Shown in pieces: positions 6,438 to 12,290 of a DNA stretch of 12,290 bases. The notes under the pieces were generated by a model that saw only the letters and a list, made by a program, of their open reading frames with translations, was not told the DNA's origin and made no database searches. A program made the translations under genes and the position numbers. Source of the DNA: DAIOHQ01 sp036744635 (GTDB lineage Bacteria > Planctomycetota > Phycisphaerae > Tepidisphaerales > Tepidisphaeraceae); assembly GCA_036744635.1 (NCBI GenBank), contig DAIOHQ010000146.1, positions 1 through 12,290 on the forward strand. Reading direction: 5' to 3'. Position 1 is the first letter of the stretch. The number at the start of each line of letters is the position of its first letter.

Positions 6438-7526
6438 ATGGGCTGCCAGCGCATCCTTTTTCTCAACACCGATCTGGAAATCGGCGGCACGCCGACGGTT
6501 GTGCGGGAATTGGCCTGCCGCTTGAATCAGTCCAGGACATCGGCCGACAATTTTGAGGTGGAGGTTGCATGTCTGGCGCCGTGGGGGCCGGTGGCCGACC
6601 AGCTTCGTCAACGCGGGGTGCGCGTTACCTGCTTTGGCGCACGCGGAATCGGCGATTGGCGCATCATTCCGAAGCTGATAGCACACATCCGCGCCCGGCG
6701 GATCGACACCATCTTCAGCTTTCTGATTCACGCCAACGCCGCGGCGACCGTCGCCGGCCTTGCGTGCGGGGGGGTGCGCCTGTTTCAGTCGATCCAGTCC
6801 ACCGCCGCCGATCCGCGCTGGCACTGGCGGCTGCAGGGCGTGCTGTGGCGGGCGGCCGAGGCCATGATCGTCCCGTCGCAGTCGATCTCATCCGCCCTGC
6901 AGCGCCGTTCGCGCGTGCCGGCGGGGAAGATCATCGTTATTCCAAACGCGGTCGATGCCGACGACTTTCCGCGATCGCTTGTGCCACAGAGTAACCCGCG
7001 CCCGCGACCCTACCCGATCGCGTTCATCGGCCGGTTGGATCCGATCAAGCGCATTGGCGATCTGCTGGCCGCCGTGGCGCGTCTGGGCGGATTGGTTCAC
7101 CTGCACATCTTCGGCTACGGCCCGCGGGAGCAGCATCTCCGCGAGGAAACGCGGCGGCTGAACATCGCGGCGCTGGTCAGCTTCGAGGGCCGCATCGAGC
7201 GGCCCCAGGATGCGCTGGCGCGGGCCGGGCTGCTGGTGCTGCCGTCGCAGGCGGAGGGATTTGGCCTTGTGTTGATCGAGGCGATGGCCGCGGGCGTGCC
7301 GGTGGTGGCCACGGATGTGCCGGGCATCCGCGATGTGGTGGAAAATGGGCGCACCGGGCTGTTGGTGCCGCCGGGTTCCCCCGTAGCGCTGGCGGAGGCT
7401 ATTGCTCGAATCATCGACGACCAAGGGTTGCGCTTAGCGCTGATCGACGCCGCGGCGGTTGCGGTGCGCGAACGGTTCTCGTGGGACAAGGTGCTTGGCG
7501 AATACCGGCGGGTGCTGGGGCTTTGA
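6438..7526 (+). CDS. GT4-family glycosyltransferase
   Basis: Retaining GT-B glycosyltransferase of 362 residues, cytosolic or membrane-associated. The N-domain opens 'RILFLNTDLEIGGTPTVVRE' (5-24, with the Gly-Gly-Thr acceptor loop). It contains 'FSFLIHANAAATVAGLA' (93-109) and 'IVPSQSI' (144-150). The donor domain begins around 'VIPNAVDADDFP' (167-178), followed by 'FIGRLDPIKRIGDLLAAVAR' (196-215) and 'GYGPREQHL' (226-234). The catalytic/donor motif 'AEGFGLVLIEAMAAGVPVVA' (272-291) has an intact EX7E pair (Glu273, Glu281). It continues into 'DVPGIRDVVENGRTGLLVPP' (293-312), the standard GT4 end. Length is typical. The ATG at 6438 has no Shine-Dalgarno but a promoter-like sequence ends just before it. 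The gene stands alone on this strand, divergent from another GT4 and convergent with an epimerase gene. It is bracketed by copies of the same GCACGGGTT hairpin repeat. A role in surface polysaccharide synthesis is likely; the transferred sugar is unknown. Confidence 0.92.
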   Translation: MGCQRILFLNTDLEIGGTPTVVRELACRLNQSRTSADNFEVEVACLAPWGPVADQLRQRGVRVTCFGARGIGDWRIIPKLIAHIRARRIDTIFSFLIHANAAATVAGLACGGVRLFQSIQSTAADPRWHWRLQGVLWRAAEAMIVPSQSISSALQRRSRVPAGKIIVIPNAVDADDFPRSLVPQSNPRPRPYPIAFIGRLDPIKRIGDLLAAVARLGGLVHLHIFGYGPREQHLREETRRLNIAALVSFEGRIERPQDALARAGLLVLPSQAEGFGLVLIEAMAAGVPVVATDVPGIRDVVENGRTGLLVPPGSPVALAEAIARIIDDQGLRLALIDAAAVAVRERFSWDKVLGEYRRVLGL

Positions 7527-7531
7527 AAATT

Positions 7532-7627
7532 CGTAGCACGGGTTTTCAACCCGTGCCCAAGTACTCTGACTCCAAAATCCAGTTCTGTTTTCAAGCCCGT
7601 TGGGCACGGGTTGGAAACCGTGCTACG
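7532..7627. repeat. Inverted repeat of GCACGGG hairpins between convergent genes
   Basis: Arms 7532-7559 and 7601-7627 are inverted copies with one or two differences (CGTAGCACGGG...CCCGTGCCCA). The left arm folds as GCACGGGTT-TTC-AACCCGTGC (7536-7556), a perfect 9-bp stem; the right arm folds similarly with one bulge. The unit starts 5 bp after the TGA of the glycosyltransferase and ends 5 bp before the TAA of the epimerase. It fills the convergent gap and could serve as a bidirectional transcription barrier. The same hairpin occurs in the palindrome upstream of the glycosyltransferase (6273-6296). Confidence 0.82.
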
Positions 7628-7632
7628 AAGAT

Positions 7633-8640
7633 TTACGCCGTCTGGCTCTTGGCCAGGTCGCCGGGGAGCTTGTAGAGATGGCCATACTCGCGGAACCAGG
7701 CGACGAAGTGCTGGAGGCCTTCGGGCAGGCTGACCTTGGGGCTGTATCCCAGTTCCGCTCGCGAGCGGGTGAGGTCGGCATAGGTGCGCTCGACATCGCC
7801 GAGCTGCGCTGGCCGGGGGTCGATGATCGCCTTCTTGCCGATCGCCTTTTCCAGTTCCTCAATGAGCTGGCTCAACGTGACCGGATCGGATCCGCCGAGG
7901 TTGTAGACGCGGTAGCGGTCGCAGTGCTCCAGCGCGAGCAGGATGCCGTTGACGATGTCCTCGACGAAGGTGTAATCGCGGCTGGTCGAGCCATCGCCGA
8001 AGAAGGGCACCGGCTGGCCGGCGGAGATAAGGCGGGTGAACTTGTGGATGGCCAGGTCCGGGCGCTGCCGCGGGCCGAAGACGGTGAAGAATCTCAGGCA
8101 GAAAATCGGCAGCTTGTAGAGATGCCAGAAGGTGTAGCAAAGCAGCTCGCCGGCGCGCTTGGTGGCGGCATAGGGGCTGATCGGCTCGCTCACCTGATCC
8201 TCCTCGCTGAAGGGGACGCGCGAGAGATTTCCGTAGACGCTGGAGCTGGAGGCGAAGAGAAATTTCTTGACGCCGTGCTGCACCGCCGCCTGGAGCAGAT
8301 GGGTGGTGCCCTCGACGTTGACGCGCGCGTAATAGGCCGGCTGCTCGATGGATGGCCGCACGCCGGCCATCGCCGCCAGGTGCAGGATGGCCACCGGCTT
8401 GGCCCGGCCGACGAGATTGCTGATGGCGGCGCCGTCGGTGATGTCGATCTCCTCGACTTCGATTCCTGCCCCGCCGCCGCCGCCGATGCTCTTGAGGTTC
8501 ATCTCTTTCCACGAGCGGTCATAAAAATCGCAGAAGTTGTCGACGCCGATCACGCGAAAGTCCCGCCGCCGCAACGCCTCGGCCGCGTGAGACCCAATGA
8601 ACCCGGCCGCGCCGGTGACAAGTATGGTTTGCTTCTTCAT
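7633..8640 (-). CDS. NAD-dependent sugar-nucleotide epimerase, UDP-glucuronate 4-epimerase-like
   Basis: Extended short-chain dehydrogenase of 335 residues, probably converting UDP-glucuronate to UDP-galacturonate or a related C4 epimer for polysaccharide synthesis in the cytosol. The NAD-binding Rossmann motif 'ILVTGAAGFIGSH' is at 6-18 (GxxGxxG at 10-16), followed by 'VDNFCDFYD' (33-41), which matches the IDNxNDYYD pattern of UDP-glucuronate epimerases. 'HLAAMAGVRPSIEQP' (87-101), 'SSSSVYG' (131-137) and 'SPYAATKRAGE' (155-165, catalytic Tyr157 and Lys161) follow, then 'RFFTVFGPRQRPDLAI' (183-198) and 'RDYTFVEDIVNGI' (221-233). A short Gly run at 53-57 is unusual. The start is the ATG at 8640. 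The frame is open to 8733, but the Rossmann strand begins only a few residues after this ATG and a promoter-like sequence lies in the extension. UDP-glucose or UDP-GlcNAc 4-epimerase is the main alternative. It follows the broken epimerase gene by 108 bp. Confidence 0.9.
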   Translation of the reverse strand: MKKQTILVTGAAGFIGSHAAEALRRRDFRVIGVDNFCDFYDRSWKEMNLKSIGGGGGAGIEVEEIDITDGAAISNLVGRAKPVAILHLAAMAGVRPSIEQPAYYARVNVEGTTHLLQAAVQHGVKKFLFASSSSVYGNLSRVPFSEEDQVSEPISPYAATKRAGELLCYTFWHLYKLPIFCLRFFTVFGPRQRPDLAIHKFTRLISAGQPVPFFGDGSTSRDYTFVEDIVNGILLALEHCDRYRVYNLGGSDPVTLSQLIEELEKAIGKKAIIDPRPAQLGDVERTYADLTRSRAELGYSPKVSLPEGLQHFVAWFREYGHLYKLPGDLAKSQTA

Positions 8641-8649
8641 GGAAGAGGT

Positions 8650-8677
8650 AGTGTAACTGAACACCTGCGGTGGGCAA
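8650..8677 (-). promoter_or_regulatory. Candidate promoter for the epimerase gene
   Basis: On the minus strand TTGCCC (8677-8672), a 16-bp spacer and TACACT (8655-8650) lie just before the ATG at 8640. The start of transcription would fall about 2 nt before the start codon. A nearly leaderless mRNA would agree with the lack of any Shine-Dalgarno sequence. The match to consensus is modest. Confidence 0.3.
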
Positions 8678-8748
8678 TTCCGCGGGCACGCGGCCAAGGC
8701 GTCGCACTGGGTTGCGGCGAGAAAGGCGCCCAACGCTCTCCGCGGGAG

Positions 8749-9658
8749 TCAATCGATCAGGGGGAGAAGCTCCGCGACGTATTCGCGGACGCCCTGCTCG
8801 CCGCGGCGGAGGGCGGTGTGGTTGTTGTGGCGATTGAAGAAATTCACGGCCTTGGTGGTGTCGAACTGGTTTTTGGGGCCGGGGCCTTTGCGATCTTTGA
8901 TGGTGGCGGGGGACGCGGTGAGTTCTTTGGTGAATTCGGCGGGGCGCTGCCAGTACATGTAGCCGTCGATGAGGTTGTAGAACTCGCCGGCCACCGAGTC
9001 ATCGCCGAGGGCGAGGGTGAGGGCGTCGGCCACATCCTGAACGTGGGTGATCTTGCCGCCGTGGGAAGTATCGACGGTGCCGCCCTGCTTGATGGTGCGG
9101 ATCAGGTCATGCCACTGCGAAGCGGGGGATGGTGGGATCGAGGCCGTAGATGGCGGCGGGGCGCCAGGCGCTGGTGTTCATGCCATAGGTGGCGTGGTAG
9201 GCCATCAGGTGGGGCTCGACGGCGGCCTTGCAGGCGCCGTAGATCGAGTTCGGCCAGGTGGGGTGGTTCTCATCGAGGTGGGAGTTGGGCTGGTTGAGGA
9301 TTTTGGCATAGACGGCGGCGGAGGAGATGAAGAGGAACTGATTGGCCCCGGCCTGGCGGGCGGCTTCGAGGAGGGCCAGGGAGCCGAGCACATTGCGCTG
9401 GAAATTTGGGATGGGGCCCTGCTCGAGGGCGGACCAGTCGACGGCGTTGTGGATGACCGCGTCGGCGCCGGCCACCAGGGCGGCCTGGGTCTGGGGATCG
9501 TGCTGCTCGCCGACCTGCCATTCGGAGACATGTTGGGCGATGTGGTCGCGGCGGCTGGTGGGACGCACCAAAGCCCGCACGCGATGGCCGGCGGCGGCGA
9601 GGGCGGCGGCGGTGCAGCTTCCGACAAACCCGCTCGCCCCGGTAAGTGCAACCAGCAT
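8749..9658 (-). pseudogene. NAD-dependent epimerase/dehydratase, split by a frameshift
   Basis: Extended-SDR sugar-nucleotide or reductase-like enzyme in two frames. The first frame (from ATG at 9658) has the NAD site 'LVALTGASGFVGS' (2-14), 'ISSAAVYAK' (111-119) and 'SIYGACKAAVEPHLMAYHAT' (138-157), with catalytic Tyr140 and Lys144. It stops at TGA 9109-9107 after residue 'PTIPRFAVA'. The other frame picks up exactly there: 'SQWHDLIRTIKQGGTVDTSH', then 'GGKITHVQDVADALTLALGD', 'AGEFYNLIDGYMYWQ', 'DRKGPGPKNQF', ending at TGA 8751-8749. Removing one base around 9118-9128 (which includes a G5 run on the plus strand) would restore a single protein of about 302 residues, a normal length. GGAG lies 5 nt before the ATG at 9658 and supports that start; a GTG at 9688 is an in-frame alternative. 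Everything but the junction looks well conserved, so this is a recent lesion or a sequencing error. An inverted-repeat cluster begins about 25 bp upstream. Function could be in sugar modification; substrate unknown. Confidence 0.85.
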
Positions 9659-9683
9659 GGGGACTCCGATCATCGAAGAAGGA

Positions 9684-9978
9684 TTCACCGCAGAGACGCC
9701 GAGAGCGCAGAGAATTCAGGAAACGGAACCACAGATGAACGCAGATACACACAGATTCATTTGCTGGGCTTCAAAGCAGCATGGTTCTCGTCGCCCATTC
9801 CGCAATATTTAGAGACTGTTTCAAAAATCGGAGGAGAACGGGCCAATGAGTACATTGTCCCGTGGCAGACAGGAATGTCTGCCCCACCGAGGAGGATTTT
9901 TGAAACAGTCCCTTAATCTGTGTTCGTGTTCATCTGTGGTTTCAAACTCTTCTCTGCGTTCTCGACGTCTGCGGTAAA
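9684..9978. repeat. Nested composite inverted repeat
   Basis: Three layers of inverted repeats share one centre. The outermost is TTCACCGCAGAGACGCCGAG... (9684-9714) facing ...GACGTCTGCGGTAAA (9950-9978). The next is AACCACAGATGAACGC... (9727-9757) facing TTCATCTGTGGTT (9914-9942). The innermost is a 16-bp perfect pair bounding an inner element at 9814-9910. The two outer layers resemble the GCAGAGACGCAGAG and CCACAGATGAACACAG words that recur in intergenic DNA of many bacteria, as I recall. The cluster fills the gap between the start of the broken epimerase and the stop of the 622-residue membrane protein. No gene is seen in it. Confidence 0.78.
9814..9910. mobile_element. MITE-like 97-bp element with 16-bp perfect terminal inverted repeats
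   Basis: GACTGTTTCAAAAATC (9814-9829) faces GATTTTTGAAACAGTC (9895-9910), a perfect 16-bp inverted pair. Inside are the hairpin GGGCCAATG-AGTA-CATTGTCCC (9840-9861, one mismatch) and a copy of GGCAGACA-GGAA-TGTCTGCC (9864-9883), which also occurs three times at 1755-1915. There is no coding capacity and no clear target-site duplication. The layout resembles a non-autonomous element, but mobility is not proven. Confidence 0.5.
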
Positions 9979-9994
9979 TCCTGTCTTTCTCGCG

Positions 9995-11863
9995 CTACGC
10001 CGGCGGATTCTCCGGCGGGGAGATGCCTTCACCGCCGGTGGGCGGGGGGGACTGGGTGTCGGCCGGAGGTTCAGGGGCCGGCGCCAGGGGCGCGGCGGTG
10101 TCGGATGCGATGGGCGCCGACGGCTCGGGGACGCTCGGGGCCGCGGGCATCGACGTCGCAGTTGTGTCCTGCGCGGCGGTGACGGGGGCGGCTTCGGCGA
10201 GGTCCTCATCGGCCTCTTCGAGGTAGACATCATCCAATTCGGTGGCGTCGACTTCCCGGCGCATCAGGTAGTAGATGATGGTGTTGGAGGAGAAGTAGTA
10301 ACTGATGGCGTAGGCCCCCACCATCGAGATGGTCAGGTAGACCCAGATGGCCAGGATGCCGGCGGCGGCGCGGTACGGTCCCCACAGGGAGACGAAGTCG
10401 GGGGTGTAGGAGAGCCGGCCCATGGACGATGGGCTGGGCCACATCGCATCCCAGAGCAGCGTGCCATCGGGCAGGTGGCGGCAGCACGCCCAGCCGACGA
10501 AGGCGTGGGTGAGCACCAGCAGCAGCCAGACGAAGAAGCGCACGAACAGGAAGGTCAGCGAGCCGTAGATCAACGCCATCAGCGTGTAAAAGCCCAGCCG
10601 CCAGGGGCGGGCGTAGATGTAGCTGAACGAGCGGCTGATGGCGTCGAAGCTGTCGGAGCCTTCGACGGCGATGGTGGGATACATCAGGTTGAATCCGCCG
10701 GCCGTGCCCAGCAGCACCAGCGTCATCACGAAGCCGGCGGCCAGGGCCAGGAAGAACAGCAGCGAGACGATGATCGCCCCGGGGAACCAGAGGTTGTTGA
10801 CCAGCCCGCCCAGCCAGACGATCAGGCCGACCACCAGCACGATGAACAGCGGGATGATCGGGGCGCAGATAAAGCTGAGGAACTTGCCGGTGGAAAAGCG
10901 CAGGGCCTGGCGCACGGAAATCTTTTCATCGCGGGCGACGTGGATGGCGGCGATGCGGCAGATCGCCCCGCCGAAGATCGCCCAGACGATCAGGAACCAG
11001 AGGGCAAAGAGGATGAAGTAGACGGTGTGCTGGGTCATCAGCCACATCGGGCCGACGGCGAAGAAGTTGGCGATGTGGCGCAGCACGCCCTGGCCGACGC
11101 CGCGATCGGCGGGGGTGCCGACGCCGCCGAGATGGGAGCCGGGATTGAGCCAGCGGCCGCTGAGGATGCCGTTGACCACGCCGTCGATCTGCTGGATTTC
11201 ATATTCGAAGAACTGGATGAACAGGCCCCGGCCTTCGATGGCTTCGGCGTTACGCCAATCCTGGCGGGCGCCGGCGTAGGCGGCCTTGATGGCGTTGAGG
11301 CGCGAGTCGTCAAAATGCTGCTTAAGTTCGGCCTTGTCAGCCTCCGCCTTGGTCTTGGCCTCGCCGGAAAGGTTGGCGTCAGCCGTGGAGATGTTCTTCA
11401 CGGCTTCGTCGTAGGCCTTGTCGGCGTCGAGGACCTTCTTGTCGCGATCCGATCGGATCTTGTCCTTCAGATCGCCGAGATGATCGCCATCATGAGCAGC
11501 GATGCGAGCTTTGGCCGGATCTTTCTCGATCTCGTAAGTTTGCAACATGCTGGCATAGCTCTGCTCCATCTCCGTGCGGCGCTCGGTGCGCAGCTGCAGG
11601 AAATCACGGGAGGGACGGGCTTCGCCTTCGGCCCAGCCGAAGCGAAGGCCCTCGTAGGCGGAGACTTCACTGGGGACGGCGCGGTAGCGTTCCGGCCAAA
11701 GCTTGTCGAGGATGCGCCCGCCGAAGTAGAGCAGCAGCAGCGCCGTCAGCGCCAACACCAGCTTCGAGGGATGAATCGCGATCCGGAAGGATCGGAAAAT
11801 GTTGGTAAAGGGGAATGTTTCACGCCAATTGATGCCACGAATCACAAGCGGTTCGTCCGCCAT
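9995..11863 (-). CDS. Polytopic membrane protein with coiled coil and Pro/Ala-rich tail
   Basis: Membrane protein of 622 residues of no family I can name. One membrane segment lies at about 34-50, after an N-terminus with 'FPFTNIFRSFRIAIHPSKL'. Residues 88-208 are hydrophilic and rich in Lys, Glu, Asp and Ala, predicted coiled coil. At least five more membrane segments follow (about 282-302, 333-353, 362-386, 424-449 and 503-523). The block 'MYPTIAVEGSDSFDAISRSF' (394-413) followed by 'IYARPWRLGFYTLMALIYGS' (416-435) and the later 'LMRREVDATELDDVYLEEAD' (533-552) look like conserved family signatures I associate with planctomycete membrane proteins. Residues 555-622 are a Pro/Ala/Glu tail of low complexity, probably disordered. 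The ATG at 11863 is preceded by AAAGGAG 10 nt upstream, the best Shine-Dalgarno in the window, and by a promoter-like sequence. It is transcribed alone, and its end abuts a repeat cluster. Function is unknown; envelope organisation is a guess. Confidence 0.85.
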   Translation of the reverse strand: MADEPLVIRGINWRETFPFTNIFRSFRIAIHPSKLVLALTALLLLYFGGRILDKLWPERYRAVPSEVSAYEGLRFGWAEGEARPSRDFLQLRTERRTEMEQSYASMLQTYEIEKDPAKARIAAHDGDHLGDLKDKIRSDRDKKVLDADKAYDEAVKNISTADANLSGEAKTKAEADKAELKQHFDDSRLNAIKAAYAGARQDWRNAEAIEGRGLFIQFFEYEIQQIDGVVNGILSGRWLNPGSHLGGVGTPADRGVGQGVLRHIANFFAVGPMWLMTQHTVYFILFALWFLIVWAIFGGAICRIAAIHVARDEKISVRQALRFSTGKFLSFICAPIIPLFIVLVVGLIVWLGGLVNNLWFPGAIIVSLLFFLALAAGFVMTLVLLGTAGGFNLMYPTIAVEGSDSFDAISRSFSYIYARPWRLGFYTLMALIYGSLTFLFVRFFVWLLLVLTHAFVGWACCRHLPDGTLLWDAMWPSPSSMGRLSYTPDFVSLWGPYRAAAGILAIWVYLTISMVGAYAISYYFSSNTIIYYLMRREVDATELDDVYLEEADEDLAEAAPVTAAQDTTATSMPAAPSVPEPSAPIASDTAAPLAPAPEPPADTQSPPPTGGEGISPPENPPA

Positions 11864-11873
11864 GGGCAGAACG

Positions 11874-11880
11874 CTCCTTT
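11874..11880 (-). promoter_or_regulatory. Strong ribosome binding site of the 622-residue membrane protein
   Basis: On the minus strand AAAGGAG lies 10 nt before the ATG at 11863, fixing that start. Most other genes here have weak or no such site. Confidence 0.75.
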
Positions 11881-11898
11881 CCCTAAGTCAAGCCGAGC

Positions 11899-11928
11899 GT
11901 GGGTGATGAGACAGGTACGTCATCCCAC
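11899..11928 (-). other. Hairpin in the leader of the membrane-protein mRNA
   Basis: On the minus strand GTGGGATGA (11928-11920) can pair with TCATCACCCAC (11909-11899), with a 2-nt bulge and a 10-base loop. It would lie in the approximately 75-nt leader between the predicted transcription start and the Shine-Dalgarno. A regulatory role or a palindromic operator is possible but unsupported beyond the pairing. Confidence 0.3.
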
Positions 11929-11945
11929 ATTTCCCACTGCCGGTC

Positions 11946-11973
11946 ATTATACGAACGGGGGGGTTGGGTTCAA
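11946..11973 (-). promoter_or_regulatory. Sigma70-type promoter for the membrane-protein gene
   Basis: On the minus strand TTGAAC (11973-11968), a 16-bp spacer containing a C7 run, and a perfect TATAAT (11951-11946). Predicted transcription start is near 11939, giving a 75-nt leader before the ATG at 11863. It is the best consensus promoter in the window. Confidence 0.55.
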
Positions 11974-12070
11974 TTGGGGAAAATGGAGCAAATATCCGGG
12001 CAAGGAAAAACCACCGATGAGCGCGGATGCAGATGGAGCAAGGCAGGCAGAAACAAGCTGGGAACTGGAA

Positions 12071-12086
12071 GCTGGCAGTTGCCAGC
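12071..12086. repeat. Small palindrome next to a CTTCTGA microrepeat
   Basis: GCTGGCA-GT-TGCCAGC (12071-12086) is followed by nearly three tandem copies of CTTCTGA (about 12093-12112). Left of it, ACCACCGATGAGCGCGGATG (from about 12010) resembles the CCACAGATGAACGCAGAT word at 9729-9746. These are short intergenic words of unknown role. No gene is seen between 11864 and the window end. Confidence 0.5.
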
Positions 12087-12151
12087 AGCTTGCTTCTGAC
12101 TTCTGACTTCTAAATAACCGTGCTCGATTCCGCGCCATTCATTGTGCGTGC

Positions 12152-12231
12152 CTGTCATTCTGAGGTACTCCGAAGAATCTGGCTGGATCGACATTTGGGG
12201 CCAGATCCTTCGGATTACCTCAGGATGACAA
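12152..12231. repeat. Inverted pair of the CCAGATCCTTCGG repeat
   Basis: Arm 12152-12183 (CTGTCATTCTGAGGTACTCC...) and arm 12200-12231 (...TACCTCAGGATGACA) are inverted copies of the unit at 441-470, with three or four differences and a 16-bp spacer. The arrangement gives a long imperfect palindrome without coding content. Confidence 0.78.
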
Positions 12232-12245
12232 ATGGCGCCGGGTGC

Positions 12246-12273
12246 CACAGGTCGCGGTACTCCGAGACCTGTG
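12246..12273. repeat. CACAGGTC hairpin
   Basis: CACAGGTC (12246-12253) faces GACCTGTG (12266-12273), a perfect 8-bp stem with a 12-base loop that contains GGTACTCCGA. The same GTACTCCGA word occurs inside the adjacent CCAGATCCTTCGG repeat, suggesting related origin. The unit is cut off from its right context by the window end. Confidence 0.6.
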
Positions 12274-12290
12274 CCGCGTAGCGACGCAGT

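Noticed and set aside
8641..8733. Upstream start for the epimerase
   Set aside because: The added residues are not like the family, and the NAD-binding strand begins directly after the ATG at 8640.
7600..9297. Plus-strand open frame of 565 codons opposite the epimerases
   Set aside because: It is antisense to two Rossmann-fold genes with intact catalytic motifs and begins inside a repeat arm.
9920..12106. Plus-strand open frame of 728 codons opposite the membrane protein
   Set aside because: It runs through repeats at both ends and is antisense to a gene with membrane segments, promoter and ribosome site. Its translation is His/Gln/Gly/Asp-rich shadow sequence.

Overview
The window looks like a chromosomal segment of a high-GC planctomycete-type bacterium, probably near the Phycisphaerae or Tepidisphaerales. 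This is inferred from the protein styles: long secreted and membrane proteins of no recognisable family, a BshB1-like deacetylase and weak Shine-Dalgarno use. It is also suggested by the many short hairpin and inverted repeats between genes. No marker gene fixes the taxonomy.

Layout. The left edge holds the first 77 codons of an ArfB-type ribosome-rescue hydrolase on the minus strand (1-232). After a repeat-filled gap comes a minus-strand block, read from right to left. It starts with a GT4 glycosyltransferase (6005-4824), then a 721-residue exported helical protein of unknown function (4794-2629) and a BshB1-like PIG-L deacetylase (2622-1945). These three are packed tightly (29 and 6 nt apart) and are probably one operon. 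After 352 bp of repeats come two adjacent, related four-helix membrane proteins (1592-1107 and 1106-534), whose stop and start codons abut.

A 432-bp divergent region separates this block from a second GT4 glycosyltransferase on the plus strand (6438-7526). That gene converges on a minus-strand UDP-glucuronate-4-epimerase-like enzyme (8640-7633). Upstream of the epimerase is a second NAD-dependent epimerase/dehydratase of the extended SDR type, split by one frameshift (9658-8749). The right third is a 622-residue polytopic membrane protein with a coiled coil and a Pro/Ala-rich tail (11863-9995), preceded by a good promoter and ribosome binding site.

How they fit together. Two GT4 transferases and two sugar-nucleotide epimerase-type genes suggest surface polysaccharide or glycan synthesis. 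The PIG-L enzyme may belong to bacillithiol synthesis or to deacetylation of another N-acetylglucosaminyl conjugate. No bshA or bshC is visible.

The most distinctive feature is the intergenic DNA. Almost every gap carries short dispersed repeats: GCAYGGG hairpins, the GGCAGACAGGAATGTCTGCC hairpin, the CCAGATCCTTCGG element and a nested Russian-doll inverted repeat. Several are arranged as large imperfect palindromes. I see no tRNA, rRNA, transposase, CRISPR array or defence system, and no convincing new biological system. The best candidates for follow-up are the repeat families and the two uncharacterised large proteins.
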